This document shows, in pieces, positions 1-5,345 of a stretch of DNA of 5,345 nucleotides (its first letter is position 1; each line of letters starts with the position of its first letter). Position numbers and translations under genes: made by a program. Source of the stretch: Aliitabrizicola sp031408575 (GTDB lineage Bacteria > Pseudomonadota > Alphaproteobacteria > Rhodobacterales > Rhodobacteraceae); assembly GCA_031408575.1 (NCBI GenBank), contig JANNWS010000031.1, positions 1-5,345 on the forward strand, given 5' to 3'. Below the pieces are notes generated by a model that saw only the letters and a program-made list of their open reading frames with translations, was not told the DNA's origin and made no database searches.

Positions 1-826
1 CAAGTTTCCGCTGCTTGAGCCGGAAGAAGAATACATGCTCGCCAAGCGTTGGGTCGACCATCAGGATACGGTTGCGGCCCACAAGATGGTCACCTCGCAC
101 CTGCGGTTGGCGGCCAAGATCGCCATGGGCTATCGCGGCTACGGCCTGCCGCAGGCCGAGGTGATTTCCGAGGCGAACGTCGGATTGATGCAGGCGGTGA
201 AGCGGTTTGACCCGGAAAAGGGGTTCCGCCTTGCGACTTATGCGATGTGGTGGATCCGGGCCAGTATTCAGGAATATATCCTGCGCTCGTGGAGTCTGGT
301 GAAACTTGGCACCACCAGCGCGCAGAAGAAGCTGTTTTTCAACCTGCGGAAGGCCAAGGCTAAACTTGGCGCGCTGGAAGAGGGTGATCTGCGCCCCGAG
401 AACGTGGCACAGATCGCAAAAGACCTGAACGTGACCGAAACCGAAGTGGTCGATATGAACCGCCGTCTGTCGGGGGGCGATGCCTCGCTGAACGCCACGG
501 TCGGTTCGGATGGTGATTCGGTCACCCAATGGCAGGACTGGCTGGAAGATACCGATGCCGATCAGGCCGGCGACTATGAGGCCCGCGACGAGATGGATGC
601 GCGGCGCGAACTGCTGGTCGATGCGATGAAGGCGCTGAACGAGCGTGAGCGTGACATTCTGGTGCAGCGCCGGCTGGCGGATCAACCGGTGACACTGGAA
701 CACCTGTCGGAAAGTTATGGCGTCAGCCGTGAGCGTATTCGCCAGATCGAAGTGCGGGCGTTCGAAAAGTTGCAATCGCGGATGCGCGAACTGGCACGCA
801 ACAAGGGTATGCTGATACCTGCGTGA
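1..826 (+). CDS. rpoH: RNA polymerase sigma factor RpoH (sigma-32), 5' end outside window
   Basis: Heat-shock sigma factor that directs RNA polymerase to chaperone and protease promoters. The reading frame is open from base 2, and the visible codons upstream of the internal ATG at 35 (KFPLLEPEEEY) are typical RpoH N-terminal sequence. The true start is therefore off the left edge, probably by some 20-30 codons. Visible hallmarks, numbered from the ATG at 35, are region 2 with the core-binding and -10 recognition segment (EANVGLMQAVKRFDPEKGFR then ATYAMWWIRASIQEYIL), the RpoH box QKKLFFNLR (about residues 97-105) that separates RpoH from other sigma-70 proteins, and a region 4.2 helix-turn-helix near the C-terminus (VTLEHLSESYGVSRERIRQI). 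Rhodobacterales often carry two paralogues, RpoHI and RpoHII. The intact RpoH box and overall match suggest the canonical heat-shock type, but the paralogue assignment is inference. A strong terminator follows 22 bases after the stop. Confidence 0.95.
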   Translation, partial: KFPLLEPEEEYMLAKRWVDHQDTVAAHKMVTSHLRLAAKIAMGYRGYGLPQAEVISEANVGLMQAVKRFDPEKGFRLATYAMWWIRASIQEYILRSWSLVKLGTTSAQKKLFFNLRKAKAKLGALEEGDLRPENVAQIAKDLNVTETEVVDMNRRLSGGDASLNATVGSDGDSVTQWQDWLEDTDADQAGDYEARDEMDARRELLVDAMKALNERERDILVQRRLADQPVTLEHLSESYGVSRERIRQIEVRAFEKLQSRMRELARNKGMLIPA

Positions 827-848
827 TCCCGTTTCACGGAAATGGCTG

Positions 849-874
849 AAACCCCCGCTCGTGCGGGGGTTTTT
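849..874 (+). terminator. Rho-independent terminator of rpoH
   Basis: A perfect hairpin has arms AAACCCCCGC (849-858) and GCGGGGGTTT (863-872), a TCGT tetraloop, and a T-run that continues to 874. It starts 22 bases after the rpoH stop codon, so rpoH transcription probably ends here and the next gene has its own promoter. Confidence 0.9.
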
Positions 875-1034
875 CATTTGCCAACACAGGTGCCGGCAAA
901 CTGCATGGGTGTGAACCCCCGGTTTCCCCGCCGGATTTGCGATAAAAGCGATTTGTGGTGATAGATAACGCCGGAGCGGTTCTGCCAAAGACAGAATCGC
1001 GCAAACGACCTAGCGTCCGGCGGATCGCAACAAG

Positions 1035-1041
1035 AAAGGGG
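1035..1041 (+). promoter_or_regulatory. Ribosome binding site that selects the ATG at 1047
   Basis: AAAGGGG lies 5 bases before the ATG at 1047. An in-frame GTG at 1041 overlaps the last G of this Shine-Dalgarno and would leave no spacer, so the ATG two codons later is the better start. The 160 bases between the rpoH terminator and this site must hold the promoter, but I could not pick out a convincing -35/-10 pair there. Confidence 0.7.
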
Positions 1042-1046
1042 TGACG

Positions 1047-2039
1047 ATGGCACAGGTACTGCGCTGGGGTGTTCTGGGGGCATCGGATTTCGCACTGCAT
1101 CACATGGCACCCGCCATTCATGCGGCCGAAGGGGCGGAACTTGCGGCGCTTGCCACATCGGACCCCGCAAAAGCGGTGCCGTTTCAGGCATTCTGCCCGG
1201 CACTTCGGGTTATTCAGGGCTATGATGCGCTTTTGGCCGACCCCGCGATTGATGCGGTCTACATCCCGCTGCCCAATCAACTGCACGTGGAATGGACGAA
1301 GAAAGCGCTGCTGGCAGGCAAGCATGTGCTGACCGAAAAACCTATCGCGATGAATGCCGCCGAAATTGACGATCTGATCCGCCTGCGCGATCAAACCGGC
1401 CTGATGGCTGCCGAAGCCTTCATGATCGTGCAGCATCCGCAGTTTCAGCGGGCGCGGCAACTGGTGGCGGACGGGGCCATCGGACGGATCCAGCATGTCG
1501 ACGCCGCCTTCAGCTATGACAATGCGGACGATCCCGGCAATATCCGCAACCGGCCCGAAACCGGTGGCGGCAGCTTGCCTGATATCGGCGTCTATACTTT
1601 TGGCGCAGCGCGTTTCGTGACCGGCGCAGAACCCGCGCTGGACAGTCTGCAGGCGCGCATCCGGTGGCAGAACGGCGTGGATGTCTTCGCGCACGTCACC
1701 GGGATGTTTGATGGCGCGGGCGGGCCATTCAGCTATTCCTCGATCACCTCGATGCGGCTGTTCCCCCGGCAAGAGGTGGTGTTTCAAGGCGACTCCGGCC
1801 TGATCCGTCTGACCGCCCCGTTCAACGCCAACGTCTTTGGCGAGGCACGGATCGAACTGCATCGCCCCGGCCTGTCGGTGACAGTCGATCGCTATCCTGA
1901 TGCGCGCCAGTACAAGCTGCAGGTCGAGGCGTTCGGGCGCAGCGCCACCTCCGGCGCACCCTATGCCTGGCCGCTGGAACAGGCGCAGGCGACCCAACGC
2001 ATGATTGACAAGGTTTTTGCAGTCGCCGAGGCGATCTGA
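1047..2039 (+). CDS. Gfo/Idh/MocA family NAD(P)-dependent oxidoreductase
   Basis: A 330-residue cytoplasmic dehydrogenase, a usual length for the family. The N-terminal Rossmann fold opens with GVLGASDFA (residues 8-16), the dinucleotide-binding glycine motif. EKP at 97-99 carries the family's catalytic lysine (K98). The C-terminal substrate domain has the signature NRPETGGGSLPDIGVY (168-183), giving D179-x-G-x-Y183. In many inositol-dehydrogenase relatives the last position is His. Tyr here is the pattern of glucose-fructose oxidoreductase and of the D-xylose 1-dehydrogenase / dihydrodiol dehydrogenase group, so an aldose or similar polyol/sugar substrate is more likely than inositol. No Tat or Sec signal is visible, unlike periplasmic glucose-fructose oxidoreductase, so a cytoplasmic dehydrogenase is expected. 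No sugar transporter or kinase lies beside it in this window, so the substrate cannot be named. It appears monocistronic: a terminator precedes it and a 297-base gap follows. Confidence 0.92.
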   Translation: MAQVLRWGVLGASDFALHHMAPAIHAAEGAELAALATSDPAKAVPFQAFCPALRVIQGYDALLADPAIDAVYIPLPNQLHVEWTKKALLAGKHVLTEKPIAMNAAEIDDLIRLRDQTGLMAAEAFMIVQHPQFQRARQLVADGAIGRIQHVDAAFSYDNADDPGNIRNRPETGGGSLPDIGVYTFGAARFVTGAEPALDSLQARIRWQNGVDVFAHVTGMFDGAGGPFSYSSITSMRLFPRQEVVFQGDSGLIRLTAPFNANVFGEARIELHRPGLSVTVDRYPDARQYKLQVEAFGRSATSGAPYAWPLEQAQATQRMIDKVFAVAEAI

Positions 2040-2117
2040 GCGTCGGGCGGCGGCCGATGCAGTGGGCGGTAGCGTACAGGATTCTGTGTATTTCGTGGAC
2101 GCAGATTGGTGTGAGTG

Positions 2118-2143
2118 CTGCCCAAATGTTTTGGGCTGGGCAG
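2118..2143 (+). repeat. Two overlapping, mutually exclusive inverted repeats
   Basis: One hairpin pairs GCCCAAA (2120-2126) with TTTGGGC (2130-2136) around a 3-base loop. A second pairs CTGCCCA (2118-2124) with TGGGCAG (2137-2143) around a 12-base loop. Both have perfect 7-base arms and share bases 2120-2124, so only one can form at a time. They lie about 80 bases after the oxidoreductase stop and no T-run follows. They could be a weak or factor-assisted end of that transcript, or a protein-binding site. Confidence 0.4.
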
Positions 2144-2171
2144 GGCGCAACCGCAAGGATAAGCAATTCCT

Positions 2172-2184
2172 TGCAAATTTTGCA
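2172..2184. repeat. AT-rich 13-base palindrome
   Basis: TGCAAA and TTTGCA are perfect 6-base arms around one central T. Just upstream, GCAA (2163-2166) and TTGC (2171-2174) form a smaller overlapping inverted repeat. It sits 16 bases before the CrtJ/PpsR-like palindrome, so it could be a second operator, but no regulator can be assigned. Confidence 0.3.
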
Positions 2185-2199
2185 GAGCATGGACGGCAA

Positions 2200-2219
2200 C
2201 TGTCAGGCTTGATTGACAG
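2200..2219. promoter_or_regulatory. CrtJ/PpsR-like operator (TGT-N12-ACA)
   Basis: A perfect inverted repeat, CTGTCA-N8-TGACAG, contains TGT at 2201-2203 and ACA at 2216-2218 exactly 12 bases apart. TGT-N12-ACA is the consensus of CrtJ/PpsR, the aerobic repressor of photosynthesis genes in Rhodobacter and its relatives. Its location, 117 bases upstream of an AerR/PpaA-like gene and over a possible -35 element, fits a repressor site. TGTCA-type palindromes are also bound by other regulators, so the identity of the binding protein is inference. Confidence 0.45.
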
Positions 2220-2236
2220 AAATACTTTGTTAAGAT
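2209..2236 (+). promoter_or_regulatory. Possible sigma-70 promoter for the cobalamin-sensor gene
   Basis: TTGATT (2209-2214) and TAAGAT (2231-2236) are 16 bases apart, each matching the sigma-70 consensus in 4 of 6 positions. The -35 lies inside the TGT-N12-ACA palindrome, an arrangement that would let a bound protein block polymerase. A perfect TTGACA (2213-2218) is also present but lies only 12 bases from TAAGAT. A competing candidate is TTGGCC (2284-2289) with CATAAA (2307-2312), 17 bases apart. The first would leave a leader of roughly 95 bases that includes the hairpin at 2271-2295. The second would leave a short one. Confidence 0.3.
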
Positions 2237-2270
2237 GGCACGAGGGAGAACTTCGGGGAATCTATGTTCG

Positions 2271-2295
2271 GTCACTGGCTTTGTTGGCCTGTGAC
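2271..2295 (+). repeat. Leader hairpin upstream of the cobalamin-sensor gene
   Basis: GTCACTGGC (2271-2279) and GCCTGTGAC (2287-2295) pair at 8 of 9 positions around a 7-base loop. It lies 41 bases before the start codon and would be in the 5' leader if transcription starts near 2243. No T-run follows, so it is not an obvious attenuator, and it lacks the conserved B12 box of cobalamin riboswitches. It could be a protein-binding site or an mRNA-stabilising structure. Confidence 0.35.
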
Positions 2296-2336
2296 GGGAT
2301 GGGGCGCATAAATACTCCCTCGGAAAGTAGGAAGCC

Positions 2337-3173
2337 ATGTCTCGAAAGCCCCATGATTTTGGCGGCCTCGACCAGCAAGCCTTTGAAAAGGCGCGGGGAC
2401 TGTTCTCGAAACGGGCTGGTGTCCTGCCAGATACCGCTGTTCACGCCCTCGCGGCTGAAGTGATCACCCGGCTTGAACGCCGGGGTGCCTCGACACTCGA
2501 GGTACTGCCGCCGGATGCAGAAATCGACACGCTTTGCGATGCCCTCGTCTCGCCGAAGGAAGACGCCGGGGCCGAGATGGTGCTTCAGGCGCGCATGCGC
2601 GGCATGTCGGTCGATATGGTGTATCTGGGGTATCTGGCTGGGGCCGCGCGTCGGTTGGGCGAGCGGTGGGATGAGGACCGCACCACATCGGCCCAGATGA
2701 CCATAGCGGCAGGTCGGATCTATGCGATCATGCGGGGGTTACGGCAGGCTTTTGCCTCGGACCAGTGGAACAAGCCCCAACAGATCTGCGCAATGTTTGC
2801 GGCTACTCCGGGAGAGACGCACACACTGGGTGTGACAATGGCTGCGGATTTCTTTCGGCGGCGCGGCTGGCAGATCGATCTGCGCGTCGGATTGACCCAT
2901 CAGGAGCTGCTGTCGGCCTCCGAACAGTCGAATTATCCGATCATCGGGATATCGGCCAGCAGCGAGCGGATGGTGTTTCCGCTGGCGCGCCTGATCGTGG
3001 CCCTTCGGATTACCAACCCTGCCGCCTGGATCATGATCAGTGGCAAGGTCGTTGACCTTATCCCCGAGATCCAGACATTGGTTGATGCCGATGGTGTGGC
3101 GAACGACGCTGAAACTGCGTTGGCTCAGATGCAGGCTCACATCGCGCCCGCGCTGATCCGCTTGCAGAACTGA
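2337..3173 (+). CDS. AerR/PpaA-like cobalamin-binding (SCHIC-type) regulatory protein
   Basis: A 278-residue soluble protein with the two-part layout of B12-dependent sensors. Residues about 55-140 form a helical module. Its LGYLAGAARRLGERWDED stretch (98-114, W111) corresponds to the conserved GExW segment of the cap domain in MtbC/CarH/AerR relatives. Residues about 147-275 form a Rossmann-like B12-binding domain. It starts with EThTLG at 160-165, where H162 is the expected cobalt ligand of the DxHxxG motif and Glu replaces the usual Asp. GISASSE (204-210) and ISGK (234-237) occupy the places of the SxL and GG motifs. In Rhodobacter, AerR/PpaA bind cobalamin and modulate CrtJ/PpsR control of photosynthesis genes. 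No methyltransferase, mutase or DNA-binding domain is fused here, so a signalling role by protein contact is more likely than catalysis. The start ATG has AGGA 5 bases upstream. A methyltransferase corrinoid protein is the main alternative, but the divergent motifs argue against it. Confidence 0.8.
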   Translation: MSRKPHDFGGLDQQAFEKARGLFSKRAGVLPDTAVHALAAEVITRLERRGASTLEVLPPDAEIDTLCDALVSPKEDAGAEMVLQARMRGMSVDMVYLGYLAGAARRLGERWDEDRTTSAQMTIAAGRIYAIMRGLRQAFASDQWNKPQQICAMFAATPGETHTLGVTMAADFFRRRGWQIDLRVGLTHQELLSASEQSNYPIIGISASSERMVFPLARLIVALRITNPAAWIMISGKVVDLIPEIQTLVDADGVANDAETALAQMQAHIAPALIRLQN

Positions 3174-3197
3174 TCGGAAACAACCGACCAGAAGGTG

Positions 3198-3232
3198 CCG
3201 GCTGCGTTTTTTGCGCGGCCGGTTTTCTGTTT
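3198..3232 (+). terminator. Rho-independent terminator of the cobalamin-sensor gene
   Basis: Arms CCGGCTGCG (3198-3206) and CGCGGCCGG (3214-3222) pair along 9 bases with one T-G wobble, followed by TTTTCTGTTT. An outer CAGAA/TTCTG pair (3189-3193 with 3225-3229) can extend the stem past an internal loop. The loop itself is unusually T-rich (six T in a row). It lies between two convergent genes. Read from the - strand the hairpin is not followed by a T-run, so it should stop the rightward transcript more efficiently than the peptidase transcript. Confidence 0.75.
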
Positions 3233-3239
3233 GTGGTGC

Positions 3240-5066
3240 TCAGTCTTCCATCGCTTCCAGCTCGTCGATGAAGCCTGCGATCATGCTCAGGCCCTTGTCC
3301 CAGAATTTCGGGTCGCTGGCGTCAAGTCCAAAGGGTGCAAGAAGCTCTTTGTGATGCTTTGATCCGCCGGCCTTCAACATGTCGAAGTACTTGTCTTCAA
3401 AGCCCGGCTTGCCCTCGGCGTAGACGGCGTACAGCGCGTTCACCAGACCGTCGCCGAACGCATAGGCATAAACGTAGAACGGCGAGTGGACGAAATGGGG
3501 GATATAGGCCCAGAACGTTTCATACCCGTCCATGAACTCGAACACGTCGCCCAGCGATTCGGCCTGAACGCTCATCCACAGGGCATTGATGTCGTCGGGC
3601 GTCAGCTCTCCCTCGCGCCGCGCGGCGTGCAGCTTGCATTCGAAATCATAGAACGCGATCTGGCGGACGACGGTGTTGATCATATCCTCCACCTTGCCGG
3701 CCAGCAGGGTCTTGCGCTCGGCCGGGGTTTTCGCGCCATCCAGCAGCTTGCGGAAGGTCAGCATCTCGCCGAACACGCTGGCGGTTTCGGCCAGAGTCAG
3801 CGGCGTGGACGACAGCAACTCGCCCTGACCTGCCGCCAGAACCTGATGCACGCCATGCCCCAACTCATGTGCCAGCGTCATCACATCGCGCGGTTTGCCG
3901 AGGTAGTTCAACATGACATAGGGGTGAACTGTGCTGACGGTCGGGTGCGCAAACGCACCGGGGGCCTTGCCGGGTTTTACCCCGGCGTCGATCCAGCCCT
4001 TGGTAAAGAACGGCTGCGCGATCTCGGCCATCTTGGGCGAAAAGGCGGCATAGGCACCCAGCACGGTCTGCGTCGCCTCGGCCCAGTCAACAATGCGCGG
4101 CGTCTCGATCGGCAGCGGTGCGTTGCGGTCCCAGACCTGCAGCTTGTCCAGCCCCATCCATTTTGCCTTCAGCCGGTAATAGCGGTGCGACAGCTTCGGA
4201 TAGGCGGCGACGACCGCATTGCGCAGCGCCTCGACCACCTCCGGCTCGACATGGTTCGACAGGTGGCGACCGGTCTGCGCGGTCGGCATCTTGCGCCAGC
4301 GGTCATCGATTTCCTTTTCCTTGGCCAAGGTGTTGTGGACGCGGGCAAAAAGCTTGATGTTCTTGTCGAACACCCCGGCCAGCGCGCGCGCGGCGGCCTC
4401 GCGCGTCGCCCGGTCGCTGTCGGTCAGCAGGTTCAGCGTGGCTTCAAGGTTCAGCGGCTCATCCTGCCCGGCCACCGCGAACATCAGCCCGGCCATCGTC
4501 TCGTCAAACAACCGGTTCCACGCCGCGGCGCCGACCGTGGACTGGTCGTGCAGGAACTTCTCCAGCTCATCCGACAACTGATAGGGCCGCATCGCCCGCA
4601 ACCGGTCGAAGACGGGTTTGTAACGCGCCAGACCGGCGTTGGCGGCCAGCAGTGCGGCCAGATGCGCCTCGTCCAGACGATTGAACTCAAGGGTAAAGAA
4701 CACCAGCGGCGTTGTGTATTCGGTCACCTTGTCCTGCGCGTCGGCCATGAACTTGCCGCGCTCGCTGTCCATCGTGTTCTGGTAATAGCGCAGCCCGGCA
4801 AAGGACATCAGCCGTCCGGCAAGAATGTCGATCTGTTCATAACTCAACACACAGGCCATAAGCCCCGCAGCATCCAGATCGGCCAGCTTGCCTTCATAGG
4901 TTGCGGCGAATTCCGCACTGGCCGATTGCAGATTTGCCATGTCCCGCGCCACTTCCGGCGCGTCGGGTGCGGAATAAAGATCGTCGAGGTTCCAGTCGGG
5001 CAGGTCGCGAAAGCCGCCAGCGCTGGTGTTGGTGTCAAAGACAGGGCGGGAAAGGGGCAACGTCAT
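3240..5066 (-). CDS. pepF: M3 family oligoendopeptidase F (PepF type)
   Basis: A 608-residue cytoplasmic zinc metallopeptidase that cuts short peptides and takes part in peptide turnover. The length is normal for the family. The catalytic motif HELGH is at 400-404 (zinc ligands H400 and H404, catalytic base E401), and the third ligand is E427 in LAETAS. Near the C-terminus, HSPFYVYAYAFG (527-538) carries the conserved His and Tyr residues that line the substrate site. The N-terminal half is the helical region usual for PepF, and there is no signal peptide. The ATG at 5066 is preceded by GAGG (5073-5076) with a 6-base spacer. The gene follows a DNA-ligase gene on the same strand after 84 bases, with no clear terminator between, so read-through is possible although the functions are unrelated. 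The downstream neighbour is convergent. The symbol is by family, since true orthology to the lactococcal PepF is not shown. Confidence 0.95.
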   Translation of the reverse strand: MTLPLSRPVFDTNTSAGGFRDLPDWNLDDLYSAPDAPEVARDMANLQSASAEFAATYEGKLADLDAAGLMACVLSYEQIDILAGRLMSFAGLRYYQNTMDSERGKFMADAQDKVTEYTTPLVFFTLEFNRLDEAHLAALLAANAGLARYKPVFDRLRAMRPYQLSDELEKFLHDQSTVGAAAWNRLFDETMAGLMFAVAGQDEPLNLEATLNLLTDSDRATREAAARALAGVFDKNIKLFARVHNTLAKEKEIDDRWRKMPTAQTGRHLSNHVEPEVVEALRNAVVAAYPKLSHRYYRLKAKWMGLDKLQVWDRNAPLPIETPRIVDWAEATQTVLGAYAAFSPKMAEIAQPFFTKGWIDAGVKPGKAPGAFAHPTVSTVHPYVMLNYLGKPRDVMTLAHELGHGVHQVLAAGQGELLSSTPLTLAETASVFGEMLTFRKLLDGAKTPAERKTLLAGKVEDMINTVVRQIAFYDFECKLHAARREGELTPDDINALWMSVQAESLGDVFEFMDGYETFWAYIPHFVHSPFYVYAYAFGDGLVNALYAVYAEGKPGFEDKYFDMLKAGGSKHHKELLAPFGLDASDPKFWDKGLSMIAGFIDELEAMED

Positions 5067-5150
5067 GCAGAACCTCGTTGATTGTCAGGGGTGATTTAGG
5101 CGCGCAGGGCCGGTCAGCGCAAGCGGCACGCCTTCAAGTTTCTTTTCGGC

Positions 5151-5185
5151 CTAAATACCCCGGGGGTGCGGGGGCTGGCCCCCGC
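5151..5185. repeat. GC-rich palindromic repeat at the ligase 3' end
   Basis: A perfect inverted repeat, GCGGGGGC (5168-5175) and GCCCCCGC (5178-5185), is separated by two bases and preceded by AAATACCCCGGGGGT (5153-5167), which contains the palindrome CCCCGGGG. I recall this layout, AAATACCCCGGGGG followed by a G5/C5 palindrome, from many intergenic sites in Rhodobacterales genomes, so it is probably a copy of a dispersed repeat. The repeat may begin in the T-rich stretch just to the left (5139-5146). No T-run flanks the hairpin on the side needed for a classical terminator of the ligase gene. Confidence 0.5.
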
Positions 5186-5345
5186 TCGCGGCCAGCAATG
5201 CGCGCAGGCTTTCGATGGTGTCAATATCCGCCACCGGCTTGTCATGGCGCCAGCGAACCATGCGGGGAAACCGCAAGGCGATGCCCGATTTGTGGCGCGG
5301 GCTGGCCTGAATGCCCTCGAAGGCAATCTCGAACACAAGTTCGGG
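5151..5345 (-). CDS. ATP-dependent DNA ligase, C-terminal end only
   Basis: The last 64 codons of a gene entering from the right edge. The visible stretch FEIAFEGIQASPRHKSGIAL, followed by RFPRMVRWRHDKP, matches the end of the OB-fold domain of ATP-dependent DNA ligases. It includes the conserved RhKSGiAlRFPR segment (ligase motif VI region) that contacts the nucleotide during enzyme adenylation. The form of this end is that of the bacterial ligase group often encoded with an Lhr-type helicase, a metallophosphoesterase and a beta-CASP exonuclease, which handles DNA repair rather than replication. Those partners would be off the right edge and are not seen. The recognisable family sequence ends around DTIESLRALL. 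The remaining tail (AASGGQPPHPRGI) is low complexity and is encoded largely by the palindromic repeat at 5151-5185, so it is probably an acquired extension. Confidence 0.78.
   Translation of the reverse strand, partial: PELVFEIAFEGIQASPRHKSGIALRFPRMVRWRHDKPVADIDTIESLRALLAASGGQPPHPRGI

Larger units (their letters stand above)
2040..2336. other. Intergenic region rich in inverted repeats, no gene seen
   Basis: This is 297 bases between the oxidoreductase stop and the cobalamin-sensor start. The frame that stays open across it (2005-2463) runs out of the oxidoreductase and into the next gene in the wrong frames and shows no protein family character. The stretch holds, in order, a pair of alternative hairpins (2118-2143), an AT-rich 13-base palindrome (2172-2184), a CrtJ/PpsR-like palindrome overlapping a possible promoter (2200-2236), and a near-perfect hairpin (2271-2295). 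This density suggests the region is mostly control sequence for the downstream gene. Confidence 0.6.

Noticed and set aside
937..967. Promoter for the oxidoreductase: TTGCGA with GATAGA or TAGATA
   Set aside because: The -10 candidates match at only 3 of 6 positions at spacings of 17 or 19 bases, too weak to call.
980..996. Inverted repeat TTCTG-N7-CAGAA upstream of the oxidoreductase
   Set aside because: The arms are only 5 bases with no further symmetry, within chance expectation for a region of this size.
834..2156. A 440-codon open frame on the - strand, antisense to the oxidoreductase
   Set aside because: It covers the rpoH terminator and the whole oxidoreductase gene and has no domain character. 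The + strand frame carries all the family motifs.
2040..2336. Cobalamin riboswitch upstream of the cobalamin-binding protein
   Set aside because: I looked for the conserved B12 box and its flanking stems and found nothing matching. The protein is also a sensor, not a B12 synthesis or uptake gene.
2005..2463. Possible small protein gene across the intergenic region
   Set aside because: It starts inside the oxidoreductase and ends inside the cobalamin-sensor gene in the wrong frames, with no clear ribosome binding site and no recognisable sequence.
3486..5081. A 531-codon open frame on the + strand, antisense to the peptidase gene
   Set aside because: It lies almost wholly opposite a clear M3 peptidase. 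Its translation is rich in Arg, Gln, His and Gly with no recognisable family or motif, as expected for a shadow frame in GC-rich DNA.
5100..5138. Sigma-32 promoter for the peptidase, from a CTTGAA on the - strand at 5133-5138
   Set aside because: The -35 hexamer matches, but no CCCCAT-like -10 lies 13-17 bases downstream. Six bases alone are not enough evidence.

Overview
The window looks like chromosomal DNA from a GC-rich alphaproteobacterium, most likely of the Rhodobacterales (Roseobacter/Rhodobacter group). The reasons are the RpoH sequence, the AerR/PpaA-like cobalamin-binding protein, the C-terminus of a proteobacterial ATP-dependent DNA ligase, and a GC-rich repeat resembling ones I remember from that order. 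This placement rests on recalled family resemblance, not on a database search.

Layout from left to right. (1) The 3' part of rpoH, the heat-shock sigma factor, on the + strand, ends at 826 and is followed by a clear rho-independent terminator. (2) A complete Gfo/Idh/MocA-type NAD(P)-dependent oxidoreductase lies on the + strand at 1047-2039. (3) A 297-base intergenic stretch (2040-2336) is rich in inverted repeats. They include a perfect CTGTCA-N8-TGACAG palindrome that fits the TGT-N12-ACA consensus of CrtJ/PpsR. (4) A 278-residue protein with an AerR/PpaA/SCHIC-like cobalamin-binding architecture follows on the + strand at 2337-3173, with its own terminator. (5) A complete M3-family oligoendopeptidase (PepF type) lies on the - strand at 3240-5066, convergent with the previous gene. 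(6) The 3' end of an ATP-dependent DNA ligase gene lies on the - strand at 5151-5345 and runs off the right edge. Its last codons lie inside a GC-rich palindromic repeat.

The genes do not form one pathway: each unit appears to be transcribed separately. The part most worth attention is the cobalamin-sensor gene and its leader. If the palindrome is a CrtJ/PpsR-type operator, the gene is a candidate light/oxygen/B12-responsive regulator lying with none of its usual photosynthesis neighbours inside this window. The rest is ordinary housekeeping and metabolic gene content.
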